From Blastochloris sulfoviridis (GTDB lineage Bacteria; Pseudomonadota; Alphaproteobacteria; Rhizobiales; Xanthobacteraceae), in the NCBI RefSeq assembly GCF_008630065.1, contig NZ_VWPL01000012.1, forward strand, positions 44,241-108,240: a DNA stretch of 64,000 nucleotides, given 5' to 3'. Both the position numbers and the translations under genes were made by a program. Under the pieces are notes generated by a model. That model was not told the DNA's origin. It saw nothing but the letters and a program-made list of their open reading frames with translations, and made no database searches. This document shows, one piece after another, positions 17,783-28,728 of this stretch (its first letter is position 1; every line of letters starts with the position of its first letter).

Positions 17783-18685
17783 GTGGACGTAGCATCTGTG
17801 GCAAACTCCCGAATCCGCTCCTGCTTCATCACCGCGCCGGCCGAGGCAAGGTTGGACGTGCTCACGGATGTGCTCAAACAGCGCAACATTCGCGTCATCG
17901 GTCCCAACGCCATCGGAATGGGCGACGACTTGGAAACTGAGATTTCCAAACTTCTGACCAGCGCGGATTTGATTATCGGCGTACTGACGCGGTCGCGGCG
18001 CTCGGACTGGACTCTATTCGAGCTTGGCCACGCTTGGGGCCAAGGGAAGCAGATCTTGCTATTTGCTCCTCCAGACAGCGCCTACATTCCATCGACCTTG
18101 CGCAGGTTCCTCACCGTTCGGGCTAATCTGTCCAATAGGGAGGCTATCGCCTTCGCCATCGACCAGCTTCTCGCGGCGCCGGAACCCAGATTGTCATTGG
18201 TCCGTCAGCCGAAGGAAAAGCCCCCTCTGGGCAGTTCGGCCAACCGCTACCTCGCGGGCAGTCTGCCGATGATCACGTCGGTCAATACGCTTGAACTCGA
18301 ATCTCTTGTCGCAAGCGCCCTTCGAGAGGCGGGAGTCGAGGTTCTGGCACAGTCGCAAGCGATCGACCGCGGCGCCGACTTAGCGATCTGGTCAGACGAA
18401 CTGCAGCCCTTCGTCGGCAACCCCTTGCTCGTGGAAATCAAGGCGCGATTGACGTCGTCGAAGGGTGCGGCGGCGACTGCACAGCAGCTTTCGAAGTATG
18501 TTGCCGCGGCGGGCGGACTCTGGGGCTTACTCTTATACGGAGAAGGCCCGAAAGACCTGGGTTCATTGCCTCCAAACGTCTTGGCCCTGTCGATCGAAGC
18601 GCTGTTTACGCGCCTGCGCGCCGAGTCATTTGACCGGATCGTTCGCGATCTTCGGAACAGGCGTGTTCACGGGATTGGCCTGTAG
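17783..18685 (+). CDS. TIR-like domain fused to PD-(D/E)XK nuclease domain
   Basis: 300 residues. Residues 11-125 resemble TIR or nucleoside deoxyribosyltransferase-like Rossmann domains: CFITAPAEARLDVL, SADLIIGVLTRS, then DWTLFELGHAWGQGKQ with Glu80 where the catalytic glutamate of NAD-cleaving TIR domains stands. After a proline-rich linker, residues 165-300 look like a restriction-endonuclease-like fold with ADLAIW (Asp199) and LLVEIK (Glu218, Lys220). I read it as a sensor or NADase joined to a nuclease. GTG 17783 is used because it follows the HerA stop by 23 bp. The stop overlaps the next start (TAGTG). I know no named family with exactly this arrangement, and the domain calls are by eye. 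Confidence 0.6.
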   Translation: MDVASVANSRIRSCFITAPAEARLDVLTDVLKQRNIRVIGPNAIGMGDDLETEISKLLTSADLIIGVLTRSRRSDWTLFELGHAWGQGKQILLFAPPDSAYIPSTLRRFLTVRANLSNREAIAFAIDQLLAAPEPRLSLVRQPKEKPPLGSSANRYLAGSLPMITSVNTLELESLVASALREAGVEVLAQSQAIDRGADLAIWSDELQPFVGNPLLVEIKARLTSSKGAAATAQQLSKYVAAAGGLWGLLLYGEGPKDLGSLPPNVLALSIEALFTRLRAESFDRIVRDLRNRRVHGIGL

Positions 18686-19206
18686 TGCCGGCAATCGATC
18701 AAGCGCGCGTCGATGCCTTCATCGACACCGGGCTCAATGCTGCAACCACGGCAGAGCAAGGACGAGCGCTCGAGGATTTGATTTGCTACGTCTTTGGCCT
18801 CGTTCCTGGCATCGCAATCACGCACCGCAACGCGATGAACGCCTTCGACACGGAAGAAATCGATGTCGCCCTTTTCAACGAGGACATCTTATCACTTCCC
18901 AACATCATTCTGGTCGAGGCGAAGAACTGGTCGAACCGGGTCGGGAGTGCCGAGGTCGCATGGTTTCTGACTAAGCTCCAAAATCGAGGATTGGATTTCG
19001 GAATCCTCGTCACCACGCGGGGGATCACCGGCGACGCCACCGAGCAAAGTCGAGCCCATGCCCAGGTTGCCGCCGCCCTTATTCAGAAGCGCCGTCTCAT
19101 CGTAATCACGACAGATGAGCTTCGGGGGCTCGCGGATAGCGATGGCTTGGTGAAGCTGATCAAAACCAAACTGTGCGACCTCGCCGTAACCGGAACGATT
19201 GCGTGA
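18685..19206 (+). CDS. Mrr-like restriction endonuclease-fold protein
   Basis: 173 residues. GRALEDLICYVFG (Glu30), EEIDVALF (Asp60) and NIILVEAKNW (Glu78, Lys80) form the E-(D)-ExK pattern of Mrr_cat/PD-(D/E)XK nucleases. It starts with GTG sharing one base with the preceding stop, so it is translationally coupled to the TIR-like/nuclease fusion. No DNA-binding winged helix is visible, unlike full Mrr proteins, so specificity may come from the partner genes. It is the last gene of the four-gene set, and an IS66 element lies 153 bp downstream. Confidence 0.68.
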   Translation: MPAIDQARVDAFIDTGLNAATTAEQGRALEDLICYVFGLVPGIAITHRNAMNAFDTEEIDVALFNEDILSLPNIILVEAKNWSNRVGSAEVAWFLTKLQNRGLDFGILVTTRGITGDATEQSRAHAQVAAALIQKRRLIVITTDELRGLADSDGLVKLIKTKLCDLAVTGTIA

Positions 19207-19359
19207 TCGGAGCGCATGCCAGCGTCGGAGCGCTCGGCCGTCCCTCGCGGGGCCAACCATCTTACGGAGATTGATTTGCATGGTACGCATACGATGAAGG
19301 CCGCGTGATTGGCGCACGCGCGAGGGCACGGCGGGCTCTATGATGGCGTTACGTGAAGC

Positions 19360-21045
19360 TCAGGCGGCCTGCTGATCGGCGGGCTTGTCGGCTTGGCGCA
19401 GGCGCCTCCATTCCCAGGGCAGCAGTTCGTGCAGACGCGATATGGGAAGATCGGCGATACGGGCGAGGATGTCGGCGAGCCAAGCTTTCGGATCGACGTC
19501 GTTGAGGCGACAGGTCGTGATCATCGTCAGCATGACGGCGGCCCGATCGGCGCCGCGCTGGGAACCGGCGAAGGTCCAGTTGCGCCTTCCCAACGCGATG
19601 CCTCTCAATGCGCGCTCGGCACAATTGTTGGTCAAGCAGATCCTGCCATCGTCGAGGAAGCGGGCGAAGTCGGTCCAGCGCCTGAGCATGTAGTTGATCG
19701 GCTTCAAGACCTCGGCGGAGCGAGAGAGGGTTTCGCGCTCACGCAGCAACCAGGCATGCATATCGTCGAGAAGAGGTTTGCTCTTTTCTTGGCGCACGGC
19801 ACGCCGCTCGTCGGTGCTGTGGCCGTTGATGTCGCGCTCGATCTCGAACAACGCATCGAGGCGCCTGACCGCCTCCAGCGCGATCGGGGAGACCGGCTTG
19901 CCCTTCTTGCCTTCCCGGGCATTTTTCTCGATGTCGGCGAGCTCGAAGAAGCCGCGCCGCGCATGGGCGAAGCAAAACGCCGGCGTGATCGGCAGCGCCT
20001 TTGTCTTCGGGTCGAACAACGGCTCGAAGCCATTGTAGCAGTCGGCCTGCAGGATACCGGCGAACCCGGCCAGATGCTTTTGCGGGTGCTCGCCGCGTCG
20101 GTCGCCCGAGGCGTAATAGACCGCCGCCGGTGGCGCCGGCCCGGCGAAGGGTCGGTCATCGCGCACATAGGTCCAGATCCGCCCGGTCGTGCACTTGCTC
20201 TTGGCCAGGATGCGGATGGTGGTGTCATCGCCGTGAAGGCGCTCGGCCGCGAGCACATGGCGCTCGATCATATGGAAGAGCGGCATGACGGCGAAGGTCC
20301 CGTGGCCGACCTGATCGGCCAGCGTCGACAGCGGCAAGTCGATCCCTTCGCACTTGAAGCGCGCACTCTGGCGGTTGAGCGGCGTGTGCATGCCGAACTT
20401 ATCGAACAAGATCGTCGCCAGCAACTGCGGGCCGATGAAGCCGCGCGGCGTGGCATGGAACGGTGCCGGCGGCTGGGTGATCGTCTCGCAATCGCGGCAG
20501 GTGAACTTCTCGCGCACCGTCTCGATGACCTTGAAGCGGCGCGGACTCTCCTCCAGCGTCTTGGTCACATCCTCGCCGATCTTGGCCAGCCGCGACCCGC
20601 CGCAGCAGGCGCAGGTCGTCGGCGCCTCGATGACGACGCGCTCGCATTCGATGTCGTCCGGCCAGGGCTTGCGCACCGGTCGCTTGCGCGTGAAGGCGCG
20701 CACGGTCTGAGCCTTCGCCGCTGCCGCCTGCGCGGCAAGCTCGTCCTCGCTCGCCGTGGTGACGAGGTCTTCGAGCTCCAATTCCAACTGTTCGATCAGC
20801 CGTGCCGTGCGCTCGGAGCGCGGCCCGTACAGTTCGCGTTTGAGCTTCTCGATCCGCAGCTCGAGATGGGCGATCAGCGCCTCGGTGTCCGACAGCTTCG
20901 CCCGCGCGTTGGCCGCTTCGGCCTGCCAGTTGGACGCCTGCGCGACGGCCACATCGCGTTCGATCTGCAACGTCTCACGCTCTGCCAGCAGCGCCATGTA
21001 GGCGCTCACGAGGTCCGAAGGAAGAGCAACCGGCTTCGGTGTCAT
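19360..21045 (-). CDS. tnpC: IS66 transposase TnpC
   Basis: 561 residues from ATG 21045. It has an N-terminal coiled coil with a leucine-rich run (EALIAHLELRIEKLKRELYG), a zinc-finger region (TCACCGG, FTCRDCE), the DDE catalytic domain (HGDDTTIRI, LQADCYNGFEPL, NNCAERALRG) and the IS66 C-terminal domain (RLNDVDPKAWLADIL). It catalyses transposition of the element. No stops or frameshifts are visible, so it is likely active. An upstream TTG at 21057 is an alternative start. Confidence 0.92.
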   Translation of the reverse strand: MTPKPVALPSDLVSAYMALLAERETLQIERDVAVAQASNWQAEAANARAKLSDTEALIAHLELRIEKLKRELYGPRSERTARLIEQLELELEDLVTTASEDELAAQAAAAKAQTVRAFTRKRPVRKPWPDDIECERVVIEAPTTCACCGGSRLAKIGEDVTKTLEESPRRFKVIETVREKFTCRDCETITQPPAPFHATPRGFIGPQLLATILFDKFGMHTPLNRQSARFKCEGIDLPLSTLADQVGHGTFAVMPLFHMIERHVLAAERLHGDDTTIRILAKSKCTTGRIWTYVRDDRPFAGPAPPAAVYYASGDRRGEHPQKHLAGFAGILQADCYNGFEPLFDPKTKALPITPAFCFAHARRGFFELADIEKNAREGKKGKPVSPIALEAVRRLDALFEIERDINGHSTDERRAVRQEKSKPLLDDMHAWLLRERETLSRSAEVLKPINYMLRRWTDFARFLDDGRICLTNNCAERALRGIALGRRNWTFAGSQRGADRAAVMLTMITTCRLNDVDPKAWLADILARIADLPISRLHELLPWEWRRLRQADKPADQQAA

Positions 21046-21089
21046 GAAGCCATTCAAGCAGATCTGGCTGTAAATTCAATCGTAAAGTG

Positions 21090-21437
21090 CTATCCGACCC
21101 GCGTCGGACGCCAGGTTTCTTGAGGATTCCGCCAGTCTATCCCAGATAAGAGATAGCTCAACTGCGCCGTTGATATCGTAACGCTTCCATCTGCCAGAGA
21201 TGGCCAGATAAAGCGACCGCGCTCAAGGCGCCTCGTGAACAGGCACGAGCCTTGTCCATCATGCCAAATGACCTTCAGGAGGTCACCATTTTTACCGCGA
21301 AAGCAAAAAATATGACCGCTCAGCGGATCCTTCTTCAAGATCTCCTGTACGCGTAAAGCCAGGCTCGCAAAGCCGCAGCGCATGTCGGTGTGTCCCGTTG
21401 CCAGCCACACCCGCACTCCCGTCGGTACAGAGATCAT
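21090..21437 (-). CDS. tnpB: IS66 accessory protein TnpB
   Basis: 115 residues. VWLATGHTDMRCGFASLAL and GHIFCFRGKNGDLLKVIWHDGQG are signature sequences of the IS66 Orf2 family. The ATG overlaps the tnpA stop (TGATG), as is usual in IS66 elements, where tnpA and tnpB are translationally coupled. The length equals the family norm. Confidence 0.92.
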   Translation of the reverse strand: MISVPTGVRVWLATGHTDMRCGFASLALRVQEILKKDPLSGHIFCFRGKNGDLLKVIWHDGQGSCLFTRRLERGRFIWPSLADGSVTISTAQLSYLLSGIDWRNPQETWRPTRVG

Positions 21438-21835
21438 CAGCGCCGCCTCGCCATCCCAGTGGCGATTGCCACGATCAGAGTCGCCGAAGATCCCGAAGGA
21501 AGCCGAACCGTCACACCGCTGCCGGAGGCGATCTCGATCCGGTCGTTCACGCCGTCCAGCACCGGCGCTGGATGTTCCAGTGGACAATCCAACTCCGGCA
21601 CTGGTGCTGGAAGTGCCGTCGGGGGATCGGCGACAAACGAAACGGAAACGAAGCCCGCCGGCTCTGCCGGACCGAACAGGCGATCACGCCAGCGATAGAT
21701 CTGTTGGGCCTGGATCCCGTGGCGCTTGGCCGTGCCGATCACATTGCCGCTCGTCGCGGCTTCTTTGACGATGGCCCGTTTCTCATCACGGCTCCACCGC
21801 CGGCGCCGGACGTACTCTTCATCCTGATCCACCAA
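21437..21835 (-). CDS. tnpA: IS66 accessory protein TnpA
   Basis: 132 residues. RRRWSRDEKRAIVKEA and the helix-turn-helix (TAKRHGIQAQQIYRWRDRL) mark the IS66/IS3-like orfA family. The C-terminal part ends with VTVRLPSGSSATLIVAI, typical for IS66 TnpA. It is the first gene of the element and probably needed for DNA recognition. Confidence 0.88.
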   Translation of the reverse strand: MVDQDEEYVRRRRWSRDEKRAIVKEAATSGNVIGTAKRHGIQAQQIYRWRDRLFGPAEPAGFVSVSFVADPPTALPAPVPELDCPLEHPAPVLDGVNDRIEIASGSGVTVRLPSGSSATLIVAIATGMARRR

Positions 21836-22200
21836 CCAGCCCCCAGCACTGCTGCCGGCATCAGTGCCGGATCAGCCTGCGGCGAAACTGGCCGGGACGA
21901 CCGCATCAGACAAGGCGGCCGGCGCCGGAGGGATACTTTGCATGCGCTCTGACGGTAGTTTTTCCAACGCGGAGCTTTGGGCGGCGATGGAAATGGGGCG
22001 ACACTTTTTTGCCCGCCGTACCGATAGCCCCTGAAACCTCGAAAATTTTTTTCGCTTGAATCCCCGTGCTAAATCAACACGGTAGGTTTTTGACGGGCTG
22101 CGTGTCGGTAGTTCGAGATTTAGAGAGAGGGTTTTCCAACGAAATCAAATGGTTATATACGTAGAAAATAATCGAGTGGGAGTGAGGGAGGCGACGCCAT
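21836..22200. other. 365-bp spacer: IS66 right end and upstream region of the HEPN gene
   Basis: No gene is visible. The left part must contain the right end of the IS66 element. The right part (about 22030-22200) is clearly richer in A and T, with a small inverted repeat CCGTG..CACGG near 22065-22083 and a strong ribosome binding site AGGGAGG at 22185-22191 serving the next gene. Confidence 0.5.
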
Positions 22201-22905
22201 TTGGCGCCGATTACCTTTATGAATGAGGAATTGCGGCAGATTCCGCAGCGAATTTTTAAGCTGGCAATCGCGTCTTTGACGCAAGCAAATACCCATGCGG
22301 TTTATGTAGATCCTCGCAATGACCATTGGGATGTATTGTCTATATTAAATTCAGCACACGCAGGGGAGCTTTTCTTAAAAACAATAATAGCGCTTGAACA
22401 CCCTCTTCTGATATTTAGAGAAATATTTAGTATTGACGATGGTTCTTCGCCGGATATTGATCTTTCTAGCCTTTTGCAGAAAGGCAGGACGCATGATTTT
22501 GAGAGACTTCCTCAGGCCCTTTGGGTTTCGACTGGAATTCGATTGCCAAATCCCTCTTGTTACGAAAGATTAAGGCGCGCTCGCAACTCTATCCAGCACT
22601 TCTGCGCTCCGAAAGATGTGGAGCTTGGAAGACTCTCCCTGGAGTTTATATATACAATCATAGATCCTTTAATATATCAACAATTAGGTATCTGTGCGAT
22701 AAATTTTCACGAAAACCCGAGCGTTGGTTATGATTACATTGCGCAAAGACTCATAAGAGAATCTTTTAAATTTTCGATGCCAGATGATTTTGGTATCACA
22801 GAGTTTGATTTGGCAGATGAGTTAAAATCTGTGGAGCAAGCTTATAGGTGTTGGTTCGCTGGCGAACTCGAACGTATCGGAAAGACAAACCTGCTCAAAT
22901 TCTAG
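22201..22905 (+). CDS. HEPN-motif protein of unknown family
   Basis: 234 residues. I do not recognise a named family. ARNSIQHF contains the R-x4-H motif (Arg128, His133) in the RNxxxH form that is the active site of HEPN ribonucleases, and HAGELFLKTIIAL is the kind of helix found at the start of HEPN domains. The gene is much richer in A and T than all neighbours and uses AT-ending codons, a sign of recent transfer. The TTG start has AGGGAGG 9 bp upstream. The ATG at 22219 would be too far from that site. It lies alone between IS66 and a toxin-antitoxin pair. A role as abortive-infection RNase is inferred. Confidence 0.55.
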   Translation: MAPITFMNEELRQIPQRIFKLAIASLTQANTHAVYVDPRNDHWDVLSILNSAHAGELFLKTIIALEHPLLIFREIFSIDDGSSPDIDLSSLLQKGRTHDFERLPQALWVSTGIRLPNPSCYERLRRARNSIQHFCAPKDVELGRLSLEFIYTIIDPLIYQQLGICAINFHENPSVGYDYIAQRLIRESFKFSMPDDFGITEFDLADELKSVEQAYRCWFAGELERIGKTNLLKF

Positions 22906-22919
22906 CGCGCACCCCCCAC

Positions 22920-23344
22920 TCACCCCACCTTCCTCGTCGGCACGCCCAGGACCGGCCCGGCTTGGGCGAGGCGCTGGTCGAGCGTCACCACCGTCGCGCC
23001 GTGGCTTGATGCAGTAGCGAGGTGCAGCGCGTCGCCGGCCCGTAAGCCCAGCGCGTGCTGGTCGACGAACTTCGCCGCCATCCTGAAATGCCCGCCGGTC
23101 ACCGGCAGCACGGTGAAGCTGTCGGCGGCCAGCCGGTTGAACATCGCCAGCGCCGCCGCCCGCTGATCGAGATCGATCTGTCCGGTCCTGAGCTTGATCG
23201 CCAAGGCGGAGGACATCTCGGTGATGGTCCAGTCGCTGATGACAAGCTGCGCCGGGTCCTGCTCTGCCAGCCAGCGCTGAACCCGCGCGGTCGCCGCTTC
23301 GTTGGACAGCGCCGCGACGATCAGCGAGGTGTCGAGATAGAGCA

Positions 23345-23345
<1 letters not shown>
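22920..23345 (-). CDS. vapC: PIN-domain toxin, VapC type
   Basis: 141 residues. The four acidic PIN residues are visible: Asp5 (LYLDTSLIV), Glu43 (ITEMSSAL), Asp105 ([11 protein letters not shown]) and Asp123 (TLDQRLA). VapC toxins are Mg-dependent ribonucleases, usually cutting tRNA or rRNA. The ATG shares one base with the stop of the antitoxin gene upstream. Composition matches the chromosome rather than the AT-rich HEPN gene, which is convergent and ends 14 bp away. Confidence 0.88.
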
Positions 23346-25019
<1,674 letters not shown>

Positions 25020-25023
<4 letters not shown>

Positions 25024-28000
25024 GGTTCAGCGCGCTGGGGCTCGACCGCTATGGCTGCTTCACCGGGCGGCGGCTCGACTTCGATCCGCGTGCCCGGCTC
25101 ACCGTCATTGTCGGCGCCAACGAGGCCGGCAAGAGCACGGCGCTGGCCGCGGTGGCCGACGCGCTGTTCGGCATCGAGGAGCGTTCGCGCTTCAGCTTCC
25201 TGCACGACTACAAGAGCATGCGGCTGTCGGCGGAGGTGGCCGGCGGCGACGGGCGGACATTGGCGTTCGCACGGCTCAAGCGGCGGGCGGCGACGCTGGT
25301 CGATCCGGCGAGCGATGCGCCGCTCGCGGACGACTGCCTCGCCCCCTTCCTCGGCGCGCACGACCGGCGGGCCTTCCTCGAAATCTACGGGCTCGACCAG
25401 GCCCGGCTGCGCGAGGGCGGGCGCAAGCTGCTGGCCGGCGGCGGCGACCTCGCCGACACGCTGCTCGCCGCGGCGCCCGGCCTCGGCCGCATCGCCGCGC
25501 TGCGCGACCGCCTGCGCGACGGTGCCGCCCAGATCTTCAATCCCGAGCGTCGCAACGCCAACGCCGCGTTCTATCGCGCGCTCGACCGGCGCACCAAGGC
25601 ACAGCGGCTGATCCGCGATACCGAGCTGCGGGTCGAGGATGCCCGCGCGCTGCGCGAGGGCGCGGACGCTGCAGCCAACGCGCGCGCCGGGGCGGTGGCG
25701 GCGGAGATCGAGGCGGCGCTCGCGCTGTCGCGGGCGCAGACGCTGGTCCTCGCGGCGCGGGAGCTGCGCACCATCGATGGCGAGCTTGCCGCCCGCGCCG
25801 CGCTCGGGCCGCTGCCGCAGGTGCCCGGCGGGTTCGTGGTGCGGGCCCGCAAGGCCCTCGCGGATCTCGCTTTGGCGCGGGACGCCGAGGCGCGGGCCGG
25901 CACTGAGGCGGTGGCGGCGCAGGAAACGCTGGCGGCGATCGCCGTCGACGGCGCCATTCTCGCGCTGGCCGAGCCGGTCGAGGCGCTGGAGGACGAGCGG
26001 GCGGCGGTGGAGAAGGAGCTGAAGAGCCTGCCCAACCGCCGCACCGAGGCGACCGAGGCGCGCGCCAAGCTCGAACGCATCGCCAAGGGCCTCGACCTGC
26101 CGGACGTCGACGCCTTGCGGGCGCGGATGCCCGGCCCGCCGCTGTTCGCCCGCGCCGAACGGCTGGCCGGCCGCCTTGCCGCCGCCGCGGCGCGCGCCGA
26201 GACGCTGGAGAGCGAGCGGGCGAAGCTCGCCCAGCAGCGCCGCAAGGCGGAGGAGGCACGCGCCGGCCTCGGCCATGTCGCCGACCCGACCCCGGTGCGC
26301 CGCCGTCTCGACGCGCTGGACGGTGCGGAGGAGCGCGAGCGGGCCCTGCTCACGCTCGACCGCAAGCTCGCCGCCGGCCGGACGGCGCTGGCCGAGCGGA
26401 CCGTCCGGCTCGGCCTTGCCATTGCCGGGCCCGACGCGCTCGCCACGCTGGCGCTGCCGGCCGCCGCCGCGGCCGAGGCGGCGCTGCGCTGCGTGCGCAC
26501 GGCGGGCGATACCGTGAGTCGGCAAAATGAAGTCGTTAGCCAACTGTCGGAACAGTTCGCGCTGGCCGAGACCCGGCTCGCGGCGCTGACCGCCGGCCGG
26601 CCGGCGCCGACCGACAGCGTGATCGCCGCCGCCCGCCAGGCCCGCAACGACCTGTGGGCGGCGCTGCGGCCGGTGGCGATGGGCGAACGGGCGGCGTCCG
26701 AGGCCGATCGCGCCGCCGCGCTGCGGCTGGAGCCGGCGATCGCCGCCGCCGACCGGCTGGCCGACGAGCGCCAGACCGAGACGCAGCGGCTGGCGGAGCT
26801 GGCGCAGATCGAGCTGAAGATCGCCGAGATCAAGGCGCAGCTTGCGGCGGCGCGCCTGCGCGCGGCCGAGGCTGCGGCGCAGGCCGAGGCGTCCGCTAAA
26901 GCGTGGCAGGCGCTGTGGGCGGCGAGCGGCCTCAATCTGCCGGCGGACGAGACGGCACTCGCCGTGCTGCGCGAGGCCGGTGCCATCCTGGCGGCGCGCG
27001 AGGCGCTGGGCCAGGACGCGGCGGCGGGCGAGGCGCAGCGCGAGGCGGTGCGGTTCGAGCGCGCCGAGATCGACCGGCTGCGGCTCGACCTCGGCCTGCC
27101 GGCGCTTGGCGCCGCGCCCGCGCGCATGGCCGATCTGCGCGAGGCGGTGGCCGACCTCGAACGCCGTTTCGGGCAGGCGCGCACGCACGAGCGCGAGTTT
27201 GCGCTGCTCGACCGGCAGGCGGCGGACATCGGCGAGCGAACCGATGCGCTCGCGGCCGAGATCGCGGCGCTGTCGGCGGAGGCCGCCGAGCTGTTCCCGC
27301 ACCTGGCGATCCGTCCCGGCGCATCGCACGAGGAAGCACGCGCGGCACTCGATCTGTGGCGCGAGGCGCCGGCCCTCGACGAGGCGCTCCGCACCGCCGA
27401 GCACCGGATCGCCGGCATCGAGCGCGACGAGGCCGCCTTCATCGCCCGTCTCGACGAGCTGCGCCGCACGATCGGCGCCGGCGTGCCGGATGGCGATGCC
27501 TTCGCCACGGCCCGGCATCTGCGCCACCGCCTCGATCAGGCGCGGCAGGCGCGCTCCAAGGCCGACGCCGCCACCGACATGCTGGCGAAGCGCCAGGAGG
27601 CGCTGGCGGCGGCGAGAGCCGGCCTCGCGCGGGCGGACGCCGCACTGGCGGCACTTCTCGCCGCGGCCAAAATCGAGGACGCCGAGGCGCTGGCGCCGCT
27701 GCTCGACCGGCTGGATCAGGCCACAGCCATCGACGGGCGGCTTGCCGAGGCACGCGCCCGGCTTGCCGGCCAATGCGAGGGCCGCAGCGAGGACGACGTC
27801 CGCGCGGCAATCGCCGGCCAGGATGCCGAGACGCTGGCGCGCGCCGTCGCCGAGGCCAAGGCGGCGCACGATCTGGCCCGCGCCGCGCGCGACCGGGCGA
27901 TCGAGGCCGACACCGAGGCGCGCACGGCGAAGGAGGCGATGGAGCAGCGCGAGGGTGCCGCCGCGGCCGCCCAGGAGGCGCAGGACGCGGTGGCCGAGAT

Positions 28001-28487
28001 CGCCCAGGCGGTGGAGCGCTTCACCCGTGATCATGTCGCGGCGCGGCTGCTGTCGGCGGCGATGGACCGCTACCGCGCGAAGCATCAGAGCCCGATCGTC
28101 GAGCGGGCCTCGCGCCTGTTCGCGACGCTGACCTGCGGCCGCTGGAGCGGCATCGGCATCGACTACGACCAGGATCCGCCCCACCTCGCGACGCTGCGCG
28201 ACGGCCAGTTGCACAGTGTCGATGCGCTGTCGGAAGGCACGGCCGACCAGCTGTTCCTGGCGCTGCGCATCGCCGCGATCGAGGAGCACGCGCGCCGCGC
28301 CGCGCCGCTGCCGTTCATCGCCGACGACATCCTCGTCAGCTTCGACGAGGCGCGCACCGCGAGCGGCCTCAAGGCGCTGGCCGAGCTTGGCGCGCTGACG
28401 CAGGTGATCGTCTTCACCCACCACGAGCACGTCGCCACGAGCGCCGAGCGGGTGCTGGCGGACGCGGCGTCGATCATCCGGCTCTGA
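25020..28487 (+). CDS. SbcC/YhaN-like AAA ATPase
   Basis: 1155 residues. It begins [14 protein letters not shown] and has GANEAGKST near residue 36 (Walker A). About 900 residues of Ala/Glu/Arg-rich coiled coil follow. The C-terminal half of the ATPase has [17 protein letters not shown] (signature), [15 protein letters not shown] (Walker B) and VIVFTHHEH. The GANEAGKST and STxD-free layout are those of YhaN-type SbcC relatives. It works with the preceding phosphoesterase. The sequence is extremely GC-rich, so very long antisense frames exist over the whole gene. They have no family features. Confidence 0.88.
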
Positions 28488-28644
28488 GCGACAGCCGGGG
28501 CTCCGGACCGGCAACCTGGATTCCATCGCTGGCAAGTCGATTTGCAGTCGTGGTCACGCCGTACCGGCGGCCGAAATCCGGGCGCGTCGCACACCCCTTT
28601 GTTTCCAAATGCAAACCTGCTATTTGATGCAGCCGCAACCAGTC

Positions 28645-28659
28645 TGGCCCGGTTCTTGC
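28645..28659 (+). promoter_or_regulatory. Sigma-54 promoter for the hup operon
   Basis: TGGCCC-N5-TTGC, with GG and GC exactly ten bases apart as sigma-54 requires. It differs from TGGCAC-N5-TTGC at one position. It lies 70 bp before the hupS ATG, giving a leader of about 58 nt. Hydrogenase operons in relatives are driven by sigma-54 with HoxA/HupR or NifA, and a sigma-54 activator gene ends this cluster. Confidence 0.65.
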
Positions 28660-28728
28660 GGTCGGACTGGTGAGCGCGGCGCAACAAGCCAAAACGGCAG
28701 GCACGCTCGTCTAGGGGGGAAACGGCCA

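Larger units (their letters stand above)
19360..21835 (-). mobile_element. IS66-family insertion sequence (tnpA-tnpB-tnpC)
   Basis: The three genes occur in the standard IS66 order and are all on the minus strand. The interval given is the coding span. The element should extend some tens to about 100 bp on each side, but I could not find convincing terminal inverted repeats beginning GTAA or an 8-bp target duplication. It appears complete in coding content and separates the four-gene SIR2 set from the HEPN-motif gene. Confidence 0.85.

Noticed and set aside
19328..22021. ACGGCGGGC (19328-19336) and its inverse near 22013-22021 as IS66 ends
   Set aside because: Only nine bases match and the similarity does not continue inward. 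The ends do not start with GTAA as usual, so no terminal repeat is claimed.
28530..28547. TGGCAAGTCGATTTGC as hup sigma-54 promoter
   Set aside because: GG and GC are eleven bases apart instead of ten. The site at 28645 has correct spacing and is closer to hupS.
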